DNA from: Mucilaginibacter agri
GTDB taxonomy: Bacteria; Bacteroidota; Bacteroidia; Sphingobacteriales; Sphingobacteriaceae
Assembly: GCF_009928685.1 (NCBI RefSeq)
Contig: NZ_WWEO01000045.1
Span: 186,001 to 250,000, forward strand
DNA: 64,000 nucleotides
Direction of reading: 5' to 3'
The notes under the pieces were generated by a model. The model was given only the letters and a program-made list of their open reading frames with translations. It was not told the origin of the DNA and did no database searches. This document shows, one piece after another, positions 43,031 to 51,244 of this stretch (the first letter of the stretch is position 1; each line of letters starts with the position of its first letter). A program made the position numbers and the translations under genes.

Positions 43031-43720
43031 CTAATTGTTTTTAAAGTGCTTAATTACGCGCTGGCCAAATACGGTGCTGCCCAGGCGTACTATGGTGCTA
43101 CCGTGTTCTATCGCCAATTTATAGTCAGAAGACATGCCCATAGATAGTTCGTCAAAACTGCCGTCCTTGCGGAAGTAGCTTTGCTTAATACCATCAAAAA
43201 ACGTATCCAATTCGTAAAACTCTTCTTTAATCTGCTTCTCGTTATCGGTATTGGTGGCAATACCCATTAAACCACGGATTCGGATGTTTTTGAGTTCTGA
43301 AAACTCTTCAGAACGCACTAATTCTATCACTTCGTCAAAACCTAAACCAAACTTGGTTTCTTCGTCGGCAATGTAAACTTGTAACAAACAGTCTATAACA
43401 CGATTATTCTTCAACGCCTGCTTATTAATCTCCTGCAACAATTTCAGGCTGTCAACCGATTCTATCATGCTGATAAATGGTGCAATGTATTTTACCTTAT
43501 TGGTTTGCAGGTGCCCAATCAGATGCCACTCTATGTCTTTGGGCAGTTGCTCGTATTTTTCTACCAGTTCTTGCACCATGTTTTCGCCAAACACACGTTG
43601 TCCGGCATCATATGCCTCCAGTATGTCTTCAACGGGCTTAGTTTTAGATACGGCAACCAATTTTACCTGTATACTTTCTAACTCGTTTTTTAAACTTATG
43701 ATATTTTCTGCAATGCTCAT
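43031..43720 (-). CDS. YggS/YBL036C-type PLP homeostasis protein
   Basis: 229 residues, the family's usual size. The PLP-binding Lys is K26 in LVAVSKTKP. Other landmarks are FGENMVQEL (about 43-51), HLIGHLQTNK (about 66-75), the CLLQVYIADEE strand and SMGMSSDY near the C-terminus with STIVRLGSTVFG. These single-barrel proteins bind pyridoxal phosphate and buffer its level, without known enzyme activity. Divergent from the DUF4296-mutS2 pair with a short promoter region between. Confidence 0.95.
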   Translation of the reverse strand: MSIAENIISLKNELESIQVKLVAVSKTKPVEDILEAYDAGQRVFGENMVQELVEKYEQLPKDIEWHLIGHLQTNKVKYIAPFISMIESVDSLKLLQEINKQALKNNRVIDCLLQVYIADEETKFGLGFDEVIELVRSEEFSELKNIRIRGLMGIATNTDNEKQIKEEFYELDTFFDGIKQSYFRKDGSFDELSMGMSSDYKLAIEHGSTIVRLGSTVFGQRVIKHFKNN

Positions 43721-43728
43721 TAAATGCG

Positions 43729-43736
43729 TAATTTTG
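43729..43736 (+). promoter_or_regulatory. -7 promoter element of the DUF4296-mutS2 operon
   Basis: TAATTTTG fits TAnnTTTG, 28 bases before the ATG. The -33 region is weak. Confidence 0.45.
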
Positions 43737-43764
43737 CTAATACTAACCGCCGCTAATTTACAGA

Positions 43765-44217
43765 ATGCGTATTTATATTAACTTGTTTTTTTTAGGATTG
43801 CTTTTTTTAACAGCTTGTAAAAGTAATGACGTGCCGGCTGGCATCATCCCTCAAAAGAAAATGACTGGACTTCTCACTGAAGTGCATCTGGTTGATGGTA
43901 GCCTTTACCAGGTGAGCCAAAATCCCGATTCGTTATACAGGCATGGTATGGCCAGGTATTTGGCTGTATTTAAACAATACGGCGTCGACTCTACGCAATT
44001 CAGAAAGAGTGTGGAGTATTATACTGCCAATCCCGAAAAAATGCAGGTGATGTACGACCAGATTATGGATGTAATGACAGCAAAAACCGATTCCATGAAT
44101 AAGGTTAGAGAAAAATACGACAAGGCGAAGACGGATTCAATTACTAAGGCTCAGGCTAAAATACAAGCCGCTAAAGTTGATTCATTGAAAAAATTAAAAC
44201 ATACTACTAAGAAATGA
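43765..44217 (+). CDS. DUF4296 lipoprotein
   Basis: 150 residues. Lipobox LFLTAC (Cys near residue 18) then KSND. The domain matches DUF4296: GIIPQKKMTGLLTEVHLVDGSLY, then YLAVFKQYGVDSTQFRKSVEYY and a long Lys-rich helix (KYDKAKTDSITKAQAKIQ) at the C-terminus. This small Bacteroidota family is of unknown function and is often beside mutS2. Its stop overlaps the mutS2 start (ATGA), so the two are translationally coupled. Confidence 0.9.
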   Translation: MRIYINLFFLGLLFLTACKSNDVPAGIIPQKKMTGLLTEVHLVDGSLYQVSQNPDSLYRHGMARYLAVFKQYGVDSTQFRKSVEYYTANPEKMQVMYDQIMDVMTAKTDSMNKVREKYDKAKTDSITKAQAKIQAAKVDSLKKLKHTTKK

Positions 44218-46580
44218 TATACCCGGAAAATAGTGTAGATAAGCTGGGATTTACCGAGGTTAAAGAACTAATAAAAGCACATTGCCTGAGTGTAATGGGT
44301 CAGCAAATGGTTGATCGCATACAGGTGATGAATAACTTTGAGCAGATACGCAAGTTTTTGCATCAGGCCAACGAGTTTAAAAATATACTTCAAAACGATA
44401 CCGCGCTCCCGATAAACCACTTTTATGATCTTAAAACGCTGGCTGCAAAGATTAGGATTGAGGGCACATTTTTAAGTGAAGAAGAGTTTTTTCAGGCCCA
44501 GGTTTCATTGTCGACCGTATTTGCTGTTATAGGTTATTTTAATGAGCGAGGAGGAATTTATCCTAACCTTGAAGCTTTGTTTGAGCACCTGCCGATAGAG
44601 AAAAGCATCGTTAGAAAGATTGATGCTGTGATTGATGTTAAAGGTAAAATCAGACCAAATGCATCGCGCGAGCTGATGGATATTACATCGGGGATTACCC
44701 GTGCAGAACAGGAAGCCCGCAAAAAGATCGACCAGATCTTTAAGAGTGCCACAGCCAATGGTTGGACAGCAGACGGGTCACTTACCATACGTGATGGCCG
44801 TTTGTGTATCCCGATTCTGGCCGAAAACAAGCGTAAACTGAAAGGTTTTATCCATGACGAGTCGGCCTCGGGGCAAACCGTATTTATGGAGCCAGAGGAA
44901 GTTTTTAGTTTGAACAACCAGATTCGTGACCTGGAATTTGAGCGTCGTCGCGAGATAATAAGGATATTAACTATTCTTACAGACGAACTAAGGCCGTACG
45001 TCCCATTATTATTGTCGTACCATAGTCTGCTTACTAAACTCGATTTTGTACGCGCCAAGGCCTTGTTTGCAATAGATATAGAGGCCGAAATGCCTGTGGT
45101 AGTTAATGAAGGAAGTGTGCGATTGGTTAATGCCCGCCACCCTTTACTTACGCTTAGCTTTAAAAAGGAAAAGAAAACTGTTGTTCCGCTTAATGTGGTA
45201 ATAGACGAGGGTACGCGCATTGTTGTAGTATCGGGCCCGAACGCTGGCGGTAAATCGGTTTGTATGAAAACCGTTGGTCTATGTCAGATGATGGTTCAGG
45301 CTGGTTTATTGATTCCCGCAGATGAGCATAGCACCGTTGGGGTGTTTAAGCAGATCTTTGCCGACATTGGCGACGACCAGTCGATAGAAAGTGATTTGAG
45401 TACCTACAGCGCCCACCTTTCTAAAATGAAATATTTTGTAGAGCAGGCCAATGGCAAAACATTGATATTAATTGATGAGTTTGGTACCGGTACCGACCCA
45501 CAATTTGGTGGACCTATTGCCGAGGCGGTGCTCGAATCCCTGAATCATAAAAAGGTGAGGGGCATGGTTACCACGCACTACTCCAATCTTAAAGTATTTG
45601 CCAGCAATGCAGAGGGTATCGAAAATGCTTCAATGCTGTTTGACAACGTGCAAATGAAGCCGCTATATATCCTGGAAGTTGGTAAACCGGGAAGTTCGTA
45701 TGCATTTGAAATCGCACAGAAGATTGGCTTACCACCCAATGTGCTTAACCTGGCCAAAAATAAGATCGGTTTTACGCAAAAGAAAGTAGACACGTTACTG
45801 GTTGATCTGGAGCGTGAAAAAAAGGAGATTTTCGACACCAAAACCAAACTTGATAAACAGCAACGTAAGGTTAACGAGTTGTTAGCTGAAAACGAGAAGC
45901 TGAAAAGTTATCTCGAAGAGAACAAACGCACCCTGATCCGCGAAGCTAAACAAGAAGCGCAGAGTATCATTTTAAATGCTAATAAGCTGGTTGAGAACAC
46001 CATTTCCGGTATAAAAAGTGCGCAGGCGGATAAAGAAGTTACCCGTCAACTGCGTGAGAATCTAAACCAGGAGTTAAAGAAAAATACAGTTAAATCGACA
46101 GCTCCTAAACCCTCGGTATCTGCCGAAGATGAAGAATTAAAACCAGGTGACTGGGTCAAATTTACAGACTCTGAAACAACCGGGCAGGTGATGGAGATAG
46201 CCAAAGACAATGTAATCATAGCCATTGGCGAACTACGTACGGTAGCCAAGCGCAAAAGGGTGATCAGGATCTCGAAGAAAGAGGTTCCGAAAGATATTCG
46301 CCGGACATTTAGTGCGCAAACAAGTGATGTTGCCAGCTTTAGTCCCGAAATTGATGTGAGAGGTATGCGAGGTGAAGATGCCGTGCATGCCATTGAAAAA
46401 CTGTTTGATCGTGCATTGATGATGGGTGTAGGTTCGCTAAAGATCCTTCACGGCAAAGGCGATGGTATTCTTCGCAAACTAATACGGGATTATCTGAAGA
46501 AGTATGATCAGGTTGGCCGTATGGAAGACGAACATGCCGATCGTGGTGGTAGCGGAATTACCTATGTGTATTTGAAATAA
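44214..46580 (+). CDS. mutS2: Endonuclease MutS2
   Basis: 788 residues. MutS ATPase core with Walker A GPNAGGKS at 341-348, the DIGDDQSIESDLSTYSAHL block, and Walker B LILIDEFGTGTDP, then a coiled region about 520-625. The C-terminal Smr nuclease domain is present: DVRGMRGEDAVHAI and LKILHGKGDGILRKLIRDYL. MutS2 lacks the mismatch-recognition domain and instead acts on branched DNA or stalled ribosomes in studied species. The start overlaps the upstream DUF4296 gene by four bases. A C-rich hairpin repeat follows the stop. Confidence 0.96.
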   Translation: MIYPENSVDKLGFTEVKELIKAHCLSVMGQQMVDRIQVMNNFEQIRKFLHQANEFKNILQNDTALPINHFYDLKTLAAKIRIEGTFLSEEEFFQAQVSLSTVFAVIGYFNERGGIYPNLEALFEHLPIEKSIVRKIDAVIDVKGKIRPNASRELMDITSGITRAEQEARKKIDQIFKSATANGWTADGSLTIRDGRLCIPILAENKRKLKGFIHDESASGQTVFMEPEEVFSLNNQIRDLEFERRREIIRILTILTDELRPYVPLLLSYHSLLTKLDFVRAKALFAIDIEAEMPVVVNEGSVRLVNARHPLLTLSFKKEKKTVVPLNVVIDEGTRIVVVSGPNAGGKSVCMKTVGLCQMMVQAGLLIPADEHSTVGVFKQIFADIGDDQSIESDLSTYSAHLSKMKYFVEQANGKTLILIDEFGTGTDPQFGGPIAEAVLESLNHKKVRGMVTTHYSNLKVFASNAEGIENASMLFDNVQMKPLYILEVGKPGSSYAFEIAQKIGLPPNVLNLAKNKIGFTQKKVDTLLVDLEREKKEIFDTKTKLDKQQRKVNELLAENEKLKSYLEENKRTLIREAKQEAQSIILNANKLVENTISGIKSAQADKEVTRQLRENLNQELKKNTVKSTAPKPSVSAEDEELKPGDWVKFTDSETTGQVMEIAKDNVIIAIGELRTVAKRKRVIRISKKEVPKDIRRTFSAQTSDVASFSPEIDVRGMRGEDAVHAIEKLFDRALMMGVGSLKILHGKGDGILRKLIRDYLKKYDQVGRMEDEHADRGGSGITYVYLK

Positions 46581-46582
46581 CC

Positions 46583-46613
46583 TCTCCCAACCCTCTCCAA
46601 GGAGAGGGCTTTA
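46583..46613. repeat. CCTCTCCCAACCCTCTCC-type short repeat
   Basis: CTCTCCCAACCCTCTCC then AAGGAGAGGGC: a short hairpin between mutS2 and the convergent Crp gene. It shares its sequence with the left half of the 6808-6880 element. Confidence 0.65.
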
Positions 46614-46614
46614 G

Positions 46615-47184
46615 CTATTTTTTCGATTTTAAACGGCTCAGGGTTTCCTGCGATATGCCCAGGTAGTCGGCAATAATTTTGGAAGGCAATTTCTTGATAA
46701 GCTCGGGCTGGCTTTCTAAAAGCAAGTTATATCTGTCCTTAGCGTCCATGGTAATCAGGCTTTCTATACGTTGTATAGACTCGATATAGGCTTGTTCTAT
46801 GCTAATACGGTACATGGTTTCCCAACCGGGTACTTCTTTTAATAAACGCTCGCGATCATGATAACTTAAGGTAAGTAATTCAGATGGCTCGGGGCTTTGA
46901 ATGGTTGCTACCGATGCTTGCTGTAGTATGTAGCTTGGAAAGGCTGTTCCCATGTTACCTTCAAATATCAGGAACCGGGTTGATTCGTTGCCGTCTTCGC
47001 TCGTCAAAAATACGCGTAGATATCCCTTAACCACAAAATAAAGGTGGCGTGCAATGTCACCCTTTTGTAGTAGCACTTCATTCCGTTTAGTGAATTTGGG
47101 TTTAAAGCAATTACCCACCAATGCCTCATGCTCAGGCGAAAGTTTGAGCTTACCTTCAAGATATTTTTGTAGTGCGGGGTGCAT
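46615..47184 (-). CDS. Crp/Fnr-family transcriptional regulator
   Basis: 189 residues. The N-terminal cNMP-binding-like domain has NEVLLQKGDIARHLYFVVKGYLRVF and ESTRFLIFEGNMGTAF; the C-terminal helix-turn-helix is SKIIADYLGISQETLSRLKS. No cysteine cluster for oxygen sensing. It is divergent from the CE2-like esterase, 62 bases away, which may be under its control. Cytoplasmic. Ligand unknown. Confidence 0.92.
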   Translation of the reverse strand: MHPALQKYLEGKLKLSPEHEALVGNCFKPKFTKRNEVLLQKGDIARHLYFVVKGYLRVFLTSEDGNESTRFLIFEGNMGTAFPSYILQQASVATIQSPEPSELLTLSYHDRERLLKEVPGWETMYRISIEQAYIESIQRIESLITMDAKDRYNLLLESQPELIKKLPSKIIADYLGISQETLSRLKSKK

Positions 47185-47246
47185 ACTGCAAATTAATATT
47201 TGGCTTTTATATTATTCGAATATTGATTTTTTTATATTTATCAACC

Positions 47247-48323
47247 ATGAGACGATACCTGATAACCCTTACGATTCTGCTATTACTAAATCGATATTCT
47301 TCTGCACAATCTATCATTAAAAACGACGATAGTCACATCCATTATATGGGTAGGGTAGCGGTTACCGATAGCGCAACAATATTCAGTTGGGCGGGGAACT
47401 CGGCCACCATTAATTTTACCGGAACCGGAGTAAAAGCTTTGTTAAAAGACGAGCACGGTACCAACTATTTTAAAGTAATTGTAGACGGTAATGTGCAACC
47501 AGATATTCAGCTAGATAGTACTAAACGTTTGTATACGCTGGCAAGTGGTTTATCCTCAGGCAAACACAACCTCGTATTATTCAAACGTGGTGAATGGGCA
47601 TTTGGCAAAACATGGTTTTATCAATTTGTATTGGATAAGGATAGCAGGATTGAGATGGCTCCCGCTGCCAAAAAGCGAAAAATAGAGTTTTTTGGCAATT
47701 CTATTACCTGCGGGTATGCGGTTTTGGATACGGCAGGCAAAGATCGCGGAACAAGCCCGTTTGAAGATAACTATATAGCTTATGCAGCCACCACCGCACG
47801 TTATTTCGATGCCGAGTATAGTTGCATTGCCAAAAGTGGTATTGGTGTGCTGGTAAGTTGGTTTCCGTTGATTATGCCCGAAATGTATGATCGCTTAGAT
47901 GCTACAGATGCTAACAGTAAATGGGATTTTAAGAAATATACGCCTGATGTTGTAGTGATCAACCTGTTTCAAAATGATTCGTGGATTGTGATGCAGCCGC
48001 AAAACCCCGAATTTAAGCACCGCTTCGGCACTACACCTCCAGGTGACGATAAGATTGTTGCGGCTTATAAAGACATGGTGAAAAATATTCGCGGCAAATA
48101 TCCTAAAGCACAGATCATTTGCGTGTTAGGTAGCATGGACGCTACTAAGGAAGGGTCGCCGTGGCCGGGTTACATTGTGCAGGCCGTTAATCAATTAAAA
48201 GATAAAAACATCAAAACGCATTTCTTCCCTTATAAAAACACCAACGGTCATCCAAGCAAAGCTGAGCAAAAAGCAATGGCCGATGACCTGATCAGTTATA
48301 TTGAAAAGAATATTAAATGGTAA
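47247..48323 (+). CDS. CE2-like secreted carbohydrate esterase (SGNH fold)
   Basis: 358 residues from ATG 47247; the open frame upstream overlaps the divergent Crp gene. Signal peptide ends near SSAQ (residue 21). An N-terminal jelly-roll (about 25-140, FSWAGNSATINFTGTGVKALL) precedes the SGNH hydrolase domain with the catalytic Ser152 in FFGNSITCGYA and the His335 in NGHPSKAEQ; NLFQNDSW near the centre is the Asn-bearing block III. This is the CE2 layout, known to remove acetyl groups from xylan or glucomannan. The substrate is inferred. Confidence 0.9.
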   Translation: MRRYLITLTILLLLNRYSSAQSIIKNDDSHIHYMGRVAVTDSATIFSWAGNSATINFTGTGVKALLKDEHGTNYFKVIVDGNVQPDIQLDSTKRLYTLASGLSSGKHNLVLFKRGEWAFGKTWFYQFVLDKDSRIEMAPAAKKRKIEFFGNSITCGYAVLDTAGKDRGTSPFEDNYIAYAATTARYFDAEYSCIAKSGIGVLVSWFPLIMPEMYDRLDATDANSKWDFKKYTPDVVVINLFQNDSWIVMQPQNPEFKHRFGTTPPGDDKIVAAYKDMVKNIRGKYPKAQIICVLGSMDATKEGSPWPGYIVQAVNQLKDKNIKTHFFPYKNTNGHPSKAEQKAMADDLISYIEKNIKW

Positions 48324-48356
48324 TAAAAAAGCCCCTTATTAAGGGGCTTTTTTATT
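48322..48356. terminator. Terminator of the CE2-like gene
   Basis: AATAAAAAAGCCCCTTA and its near-perfect complement pair with a minimal loop. It is shared with the convergent gene at 48355. Confidence 0.85.
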
Positions 48357-48927
48357 AGGTTTCTATATGTTCTTTTTCTTCTGGACTATTGCTGCCATAA
48401 TCGGGGCCACGCTCATAGTCTGAGTTCCAATTGGCTTTACCAGGTTCGCTTTGATTGCCGCCATCGCCAATTTTATTTTGTACGGGGTTGGCATTAGCGG
48501 GTTCGCCCTTTTGCGTGCCACCGTCATAATCTGAAGTGCCTTCCTGGTAAATATTGCTGTTGGTAGATTGCCCTTGGCCATCTTTGGTGGGCGATCCTTC
48601 CTGATGGGCCGGCTTAAAGTTGCTATTCTCAGGATGCTCTTCTGCCGGTTCAGTGCGTTTAAAGTAGGCATTGGTATAACCGGCGTTACGCGACGGGTTA
48701 GCTGAATCATCGCCCGAAGTAGTTACATTGGTTTTGCCAAAATTTTGGCCGCCGTCGCCTACACCTTCGTGACCAGGACTATCTGGATCGGCCATGTGTG
48801 CTTCGCCAAACAGATAATGGCGTTTCAAATCTTTTTCTTTAAGATTTTTATCATCATCAACATGGTAGCCCCGCGGTTCGTTGCTGCTATCGGCATCTTG
48901 CGGGTTATTATATTCTTCTGCATTCAT
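48355..48927 (-). CDS. Disordered Asn/Gly/Glu-rich protein
   Basis: 190 residues without hydrophobic core or signal peptide. Rich in Asn, Gly, Asp, Glu, Ser and Pro, with loose repeats (EGVGDGGQNFGK, NKIGDGGNQSEPGK, GTSDYDGGTQKGEPA). Predicted fully disordered. No family recognised. Coherent codon use and the shared terminator support it as a gene. Some such proteins help cells against drying or stress, but nothing here proves it. Confidence 0.7.
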   Translation of the reverse strand: MNAEEYNNPQDADSSNEPRGYHVDDDKNLKEKDLKRHYLFGEAHMADPDSPGHEGVGDGGQNFGKTNVTTSGDDSANPSRNAGYTNAYFKRTEPAEEHPENSNFKPAHQEGSPTKDGQGQSTNSNIYQEGTSDYDGGTQKGEPANANPVQNKIGDGGNQSEPGKANWNSDYERGPDYGSNSPEEKEHIET

Positions 48928-49091
48928 AATTGTAGATATTGATTATAAATACAAGTTGCCTACAGTTGATTTTGTTTCATAATAATTAAATTGATGGAGG
49001 GCGCTAATTATCGTTGATCATAAATGATTGGCATACGGTTAAAACATTCAACCTATTTACTACTTTAGCCTTAAACCAATTATATAATTTC

Positions 49092-49781
49092 ATGAATAAA
49101 GTTGTCAGTAATGCCGAAGAAGCAATTGCTGGTATCAGAGATGGGATGACGCTGATGCTCGGTGGTTTCGGTCTGTGTGGCTTGCCCGAAAATTGCATCG
49201 CCGCCCTGGTAAAAAGTGGGATTAAAGATCTTACCTGTATATCTAACAACGCCGGAGTTGACGATTTTGGCATCGGCCTGATGCTCAAACAGCGCCAGGT
49301 TAAAAAGATGATTGCTTCCTACGTTGGTGAGAACGCCGAGTTCGAACGTCAGTTACTCAGTGGAGAATTGGATGTTGAATTGATTCCGCAAGGTACGTTA
49401 GCTACCCGTTGCATGGCTGCCGGTTATGGTATGCCGGCAATATTCACCCCCGCCGGTGTAGGTACCGAGATTGCCATCGGTAAGGAAGTAAGAAATTTCA
49501 ACGGTAAAGATTACCTGATGGAAATGGCTTTTGATGCTGATTACGCCATTGTAAAAGCCTGGAAAGGAGATACGATGGGTAATCTCGTTTATCGTTCAAC
49601 CGCACGAAACTTTAACCCGGTAATGGCCATGGCCGGCAAAATAACTATTGCAGAAGTAGAGGAACTTGTTGAGCCGGGAGCATTAGATCCCGACCATATT
49701 CACACTCCAGGGATCTATGTACACTGTATTTTCCAAGGTAGAGATTATGAGAAACGGATTGAGAAGAGAACTGTAAGATAA
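49092..49781 (+). CDS. scoA: Succinyl-CoA:3-ketoacid CoA-transferase subunit A
   Basis: 229 residues from ATG 49092; the upstream extension has no family text. It opens with GIRDGMTLMLGGFGLCGLPEN, the CoA-binding loop of the subunit A family, and contains GFGL, SNNAGVDDFGIG and FTPAGVGTEIA. It works with the B subunit to move CoA from succinyl-CoA to acetoacetate, in ketone or fatty-acid use. A dispersed inverted repeat lies between it and scoB, 129 bases apart. Confidence 0.93.
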   Translation: MNKVVSNAEEAIAGIRDGMTLMLGGFGLCGLPENCIAALVKSGIKDLTCISNNAGVDDFGIGLMLKQRQVKKMIASYVGENAEFERQLLSGELDVELIPQGTLATRCMAAGYGMPAIFTPAGVGTEIAIGKEVRNFNGKDYLMEMAFDADYAIVKAWKGDTMGNLVYRSTARNFNPVMAMAGKITIAEVEELVEPGALDPDHIHTPGIYVHCIFQGRDYEKRIEKRTVR

Positions 49782-49791
49782 AATAATACTT

Positions 49792-49874
49792 GTCATTGCG
49801 AGGGACGAAGCAATCTCGTAGCTGTGCAGATCGAGCAATTTATGCAAGGAGATTGCTTCGTACCTCGCAATGAC
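49792..49874. repeat. GTCATTGCGAGG-family inverted repeat between scoA and scoB
   Basis: Arms 49792-49817 (starting GTCATTGCGAGG) and 49849-49874 pair in 25 of 26 positions around a 31-base loop. It lies inside what would be an extended scoB frame. Confidence 0.85.
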
Positions 49875-49910
49875 ATCGAAGAGAAACTACCAAATCCTCA
49901 AATTAACACC

Positions 49911-50540
49911 ATGTGGACTAAAGAAGAAATTGCACAACGCATTGCGCTAGAAATAAAGGACGGCTACTATGTAAACTTAGGTATTGGAATTCCAACATTG
50001 GTAGCCAACTATATACCCGAAGGTATGGATGTGGTTTTACAATCGGAAAATGGATTGTTAGGCATGGGGCCTTTTCCATTTGAGGGTGAAGAAGATGCGG
50101 ATACCATTAATGCGGGTAAACAAACCATTACCATGTTACCAGGCTCGGCGGTATTTGATTCAGCTATGAGTTTTGGGATGATCAGAGCTAAGAAAGTAAA
50201 TCTTACTATCCTTGGCGCTATGGAAGTATCAGAAAATGGAGACATAGCTAACTGGAAAATTCCCAGCAAAATGGTAAAGGGTATGGGGGGCGCTATGGAT
50301 CTGGTGGCGTCGGCAGACAATATTATCGTGGCTATGCAGCATGTAAACAAAGCGGGCGAGTCAAAGCTACTGCCCGAATGCACATTGCCCTTAACCGGCG
50401 TTAAATGTGTAAAACGAATAGTAACAGAATTAGGGGTGTTGGACGTGCTGCCTGAAGGTGGTTTTAAGATTGTGGAGTGTGCACCCGGAGCGAGCGTAGA
50501 GGATATTAAGAATGCGACAGCTGGACGAATACTGACCTAA
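49911..50540 (+). CDS. scoB: Succinyl-CoA:3-ketoacid CoA-transferase subunit B
   Basis: 209 residues from ATG 49911 (MWTKEEIAQRIALEIKDGYY); the longer frame starting at 49824 reads through the repeat and is rejected. The catalytic Glu is in LQSENGLLGMGP. Other landmarks are NLGIGIPTLVANYIP, GSAVFDSAMSFGMIR and AMQHVNKAGESKLL. It forms a two-subunit enzyme with the preceding gene. A hairpin terminator lies downstream at about 50552. Confidence 0.95.
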   Translation: MWTKEEIAQRIALEIKDGYYVNLGIGIPTLVANYIPEGMDVVLQSENGLLGMGPFPFEGEEDADTINAGKQTITMLPGSAVFDSAMSFGMIRAKKVNLTILGAMEVSENGDIANWKIPSKMVKGMGGAMDLVASADNIIVAMQHVNKAGESKLLPECTLPLTGVKCVKRIVTELGVLDVLPEGGFKIVECAPGASVEDIKNATAGRILT

Positions 50541-50551
50541 GATGTTATCTA

Positions 50552-50590
50552 TAAATCGTCATCGCTGTAAGGTACCTCAATGACGATTTA
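50552..50590. terminator. Hairpin between scoB and udk
   Basis: TAAATCGTCAT (50552-50562) pairs with ATGACGATTTA (50580-50590). Both flanking genes converge here. Confidence 0.6.
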
Positions 50591-50599
50591 GCCAATTTT

Positions 50600-51244
50600 T
50601 TAAATATCCTGTGAGAACACCTTCTTATGCAACTCCTTCGAAATTTCTTCAGTTATTATAATAATATCTTGTGCTACGTGAGTATTATTGGTGACAACTC
50701 TATCCGTTTGATCTTTGTATGGTAACAGATACTCCTCGTAAGCCGGTTGAACATGGTTGTGCCATTTATACAGTACATCGTCGTGCGAGTAGCCGCGTTC
50801 CAATAAATCGCGTTTTAGGCGGCGTTCTAAGGCAACGTGCTCTTCGGTATCTATAAAGATCTTCATGTCCAGCAGGTCGGCGATCTCTTTAAAGTGCAGA
50901 ATGAACAGACCTTCCACGATAATAATCGGAGCTGGCTTAACCTCCAAAGTTTTGGGTACGGCTGTAGGATTGTTAAAAGTATATTCCTGTTTGTAAACCG
51001 TTTCATAACGCATTAGCTTTTGGATATCATCCAAAAAGTGTTCGTTATCTATGGTTGCAGGTAAATCAAAATTGTAAAGTTTATTTTCCTCAGGCGTCAT
51101 GTTGTGCGCCACAGGGATATAATAGTCGTCCTGCGAAACAAGGCATACTTCTTCGGGCTTAAAATGTTCCAGAAAACATTTTAAGAAAAAGGTTTTGCCT
51201 GAGCCGCTTCCGCCCGCAATACCAATAATATAAGGTTTATTCAT
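50600..51244 (-). CDS. udk: Uridine kinase
   Basis: 214 residues. P-loop GGSGSGKT at about 11-18, then SQDDYYIP with the substrate-binding acidic pair, HNMTPEENKLYNFDLPATID, and IIVEGLFILHF. The DLLERGYSHDDVLYKWHN lid region is also typical. It phosphorylates uridine and cytidine with ATP or GTP for pyrimidine salvage. Its ATG overlaps the end of the upstream LysM gene by eight bases, so the two are in one transcript. Confidence 0.94.
   Translation of the reverse strand: MNKPYIIGIAGGSGSGKTFFLKCFLEHFKPEEVCLVSQDDYYIPVAHNMTPEENKLYNFDLPATIDNEHFLDDIQKLMRYETVYKQEYTFNNPTAVPKTLEVKPAPIIIVEGLFILHFKEIADLLDMKIFIDTEEHVALERRLKRDLLERGYSHDDVLYKWHNHVQPAYEEYLLPYKDQTDRVVTNNTHVAQDIIIITEEISKELHKKVFSQDI

Noticed and set aside
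44558..45220. 220-codon frame opposite mutS2
   Set aside because: mutS2 reads clearly on the other strand with all motifs; this is a codon-bias shadow rich in Ser, Arg and Ile.
49824..49910. Upstream extension of scoB
   Set aside because: It translates the inverted repeat; family similarity begins at MWTKEEIAQ.
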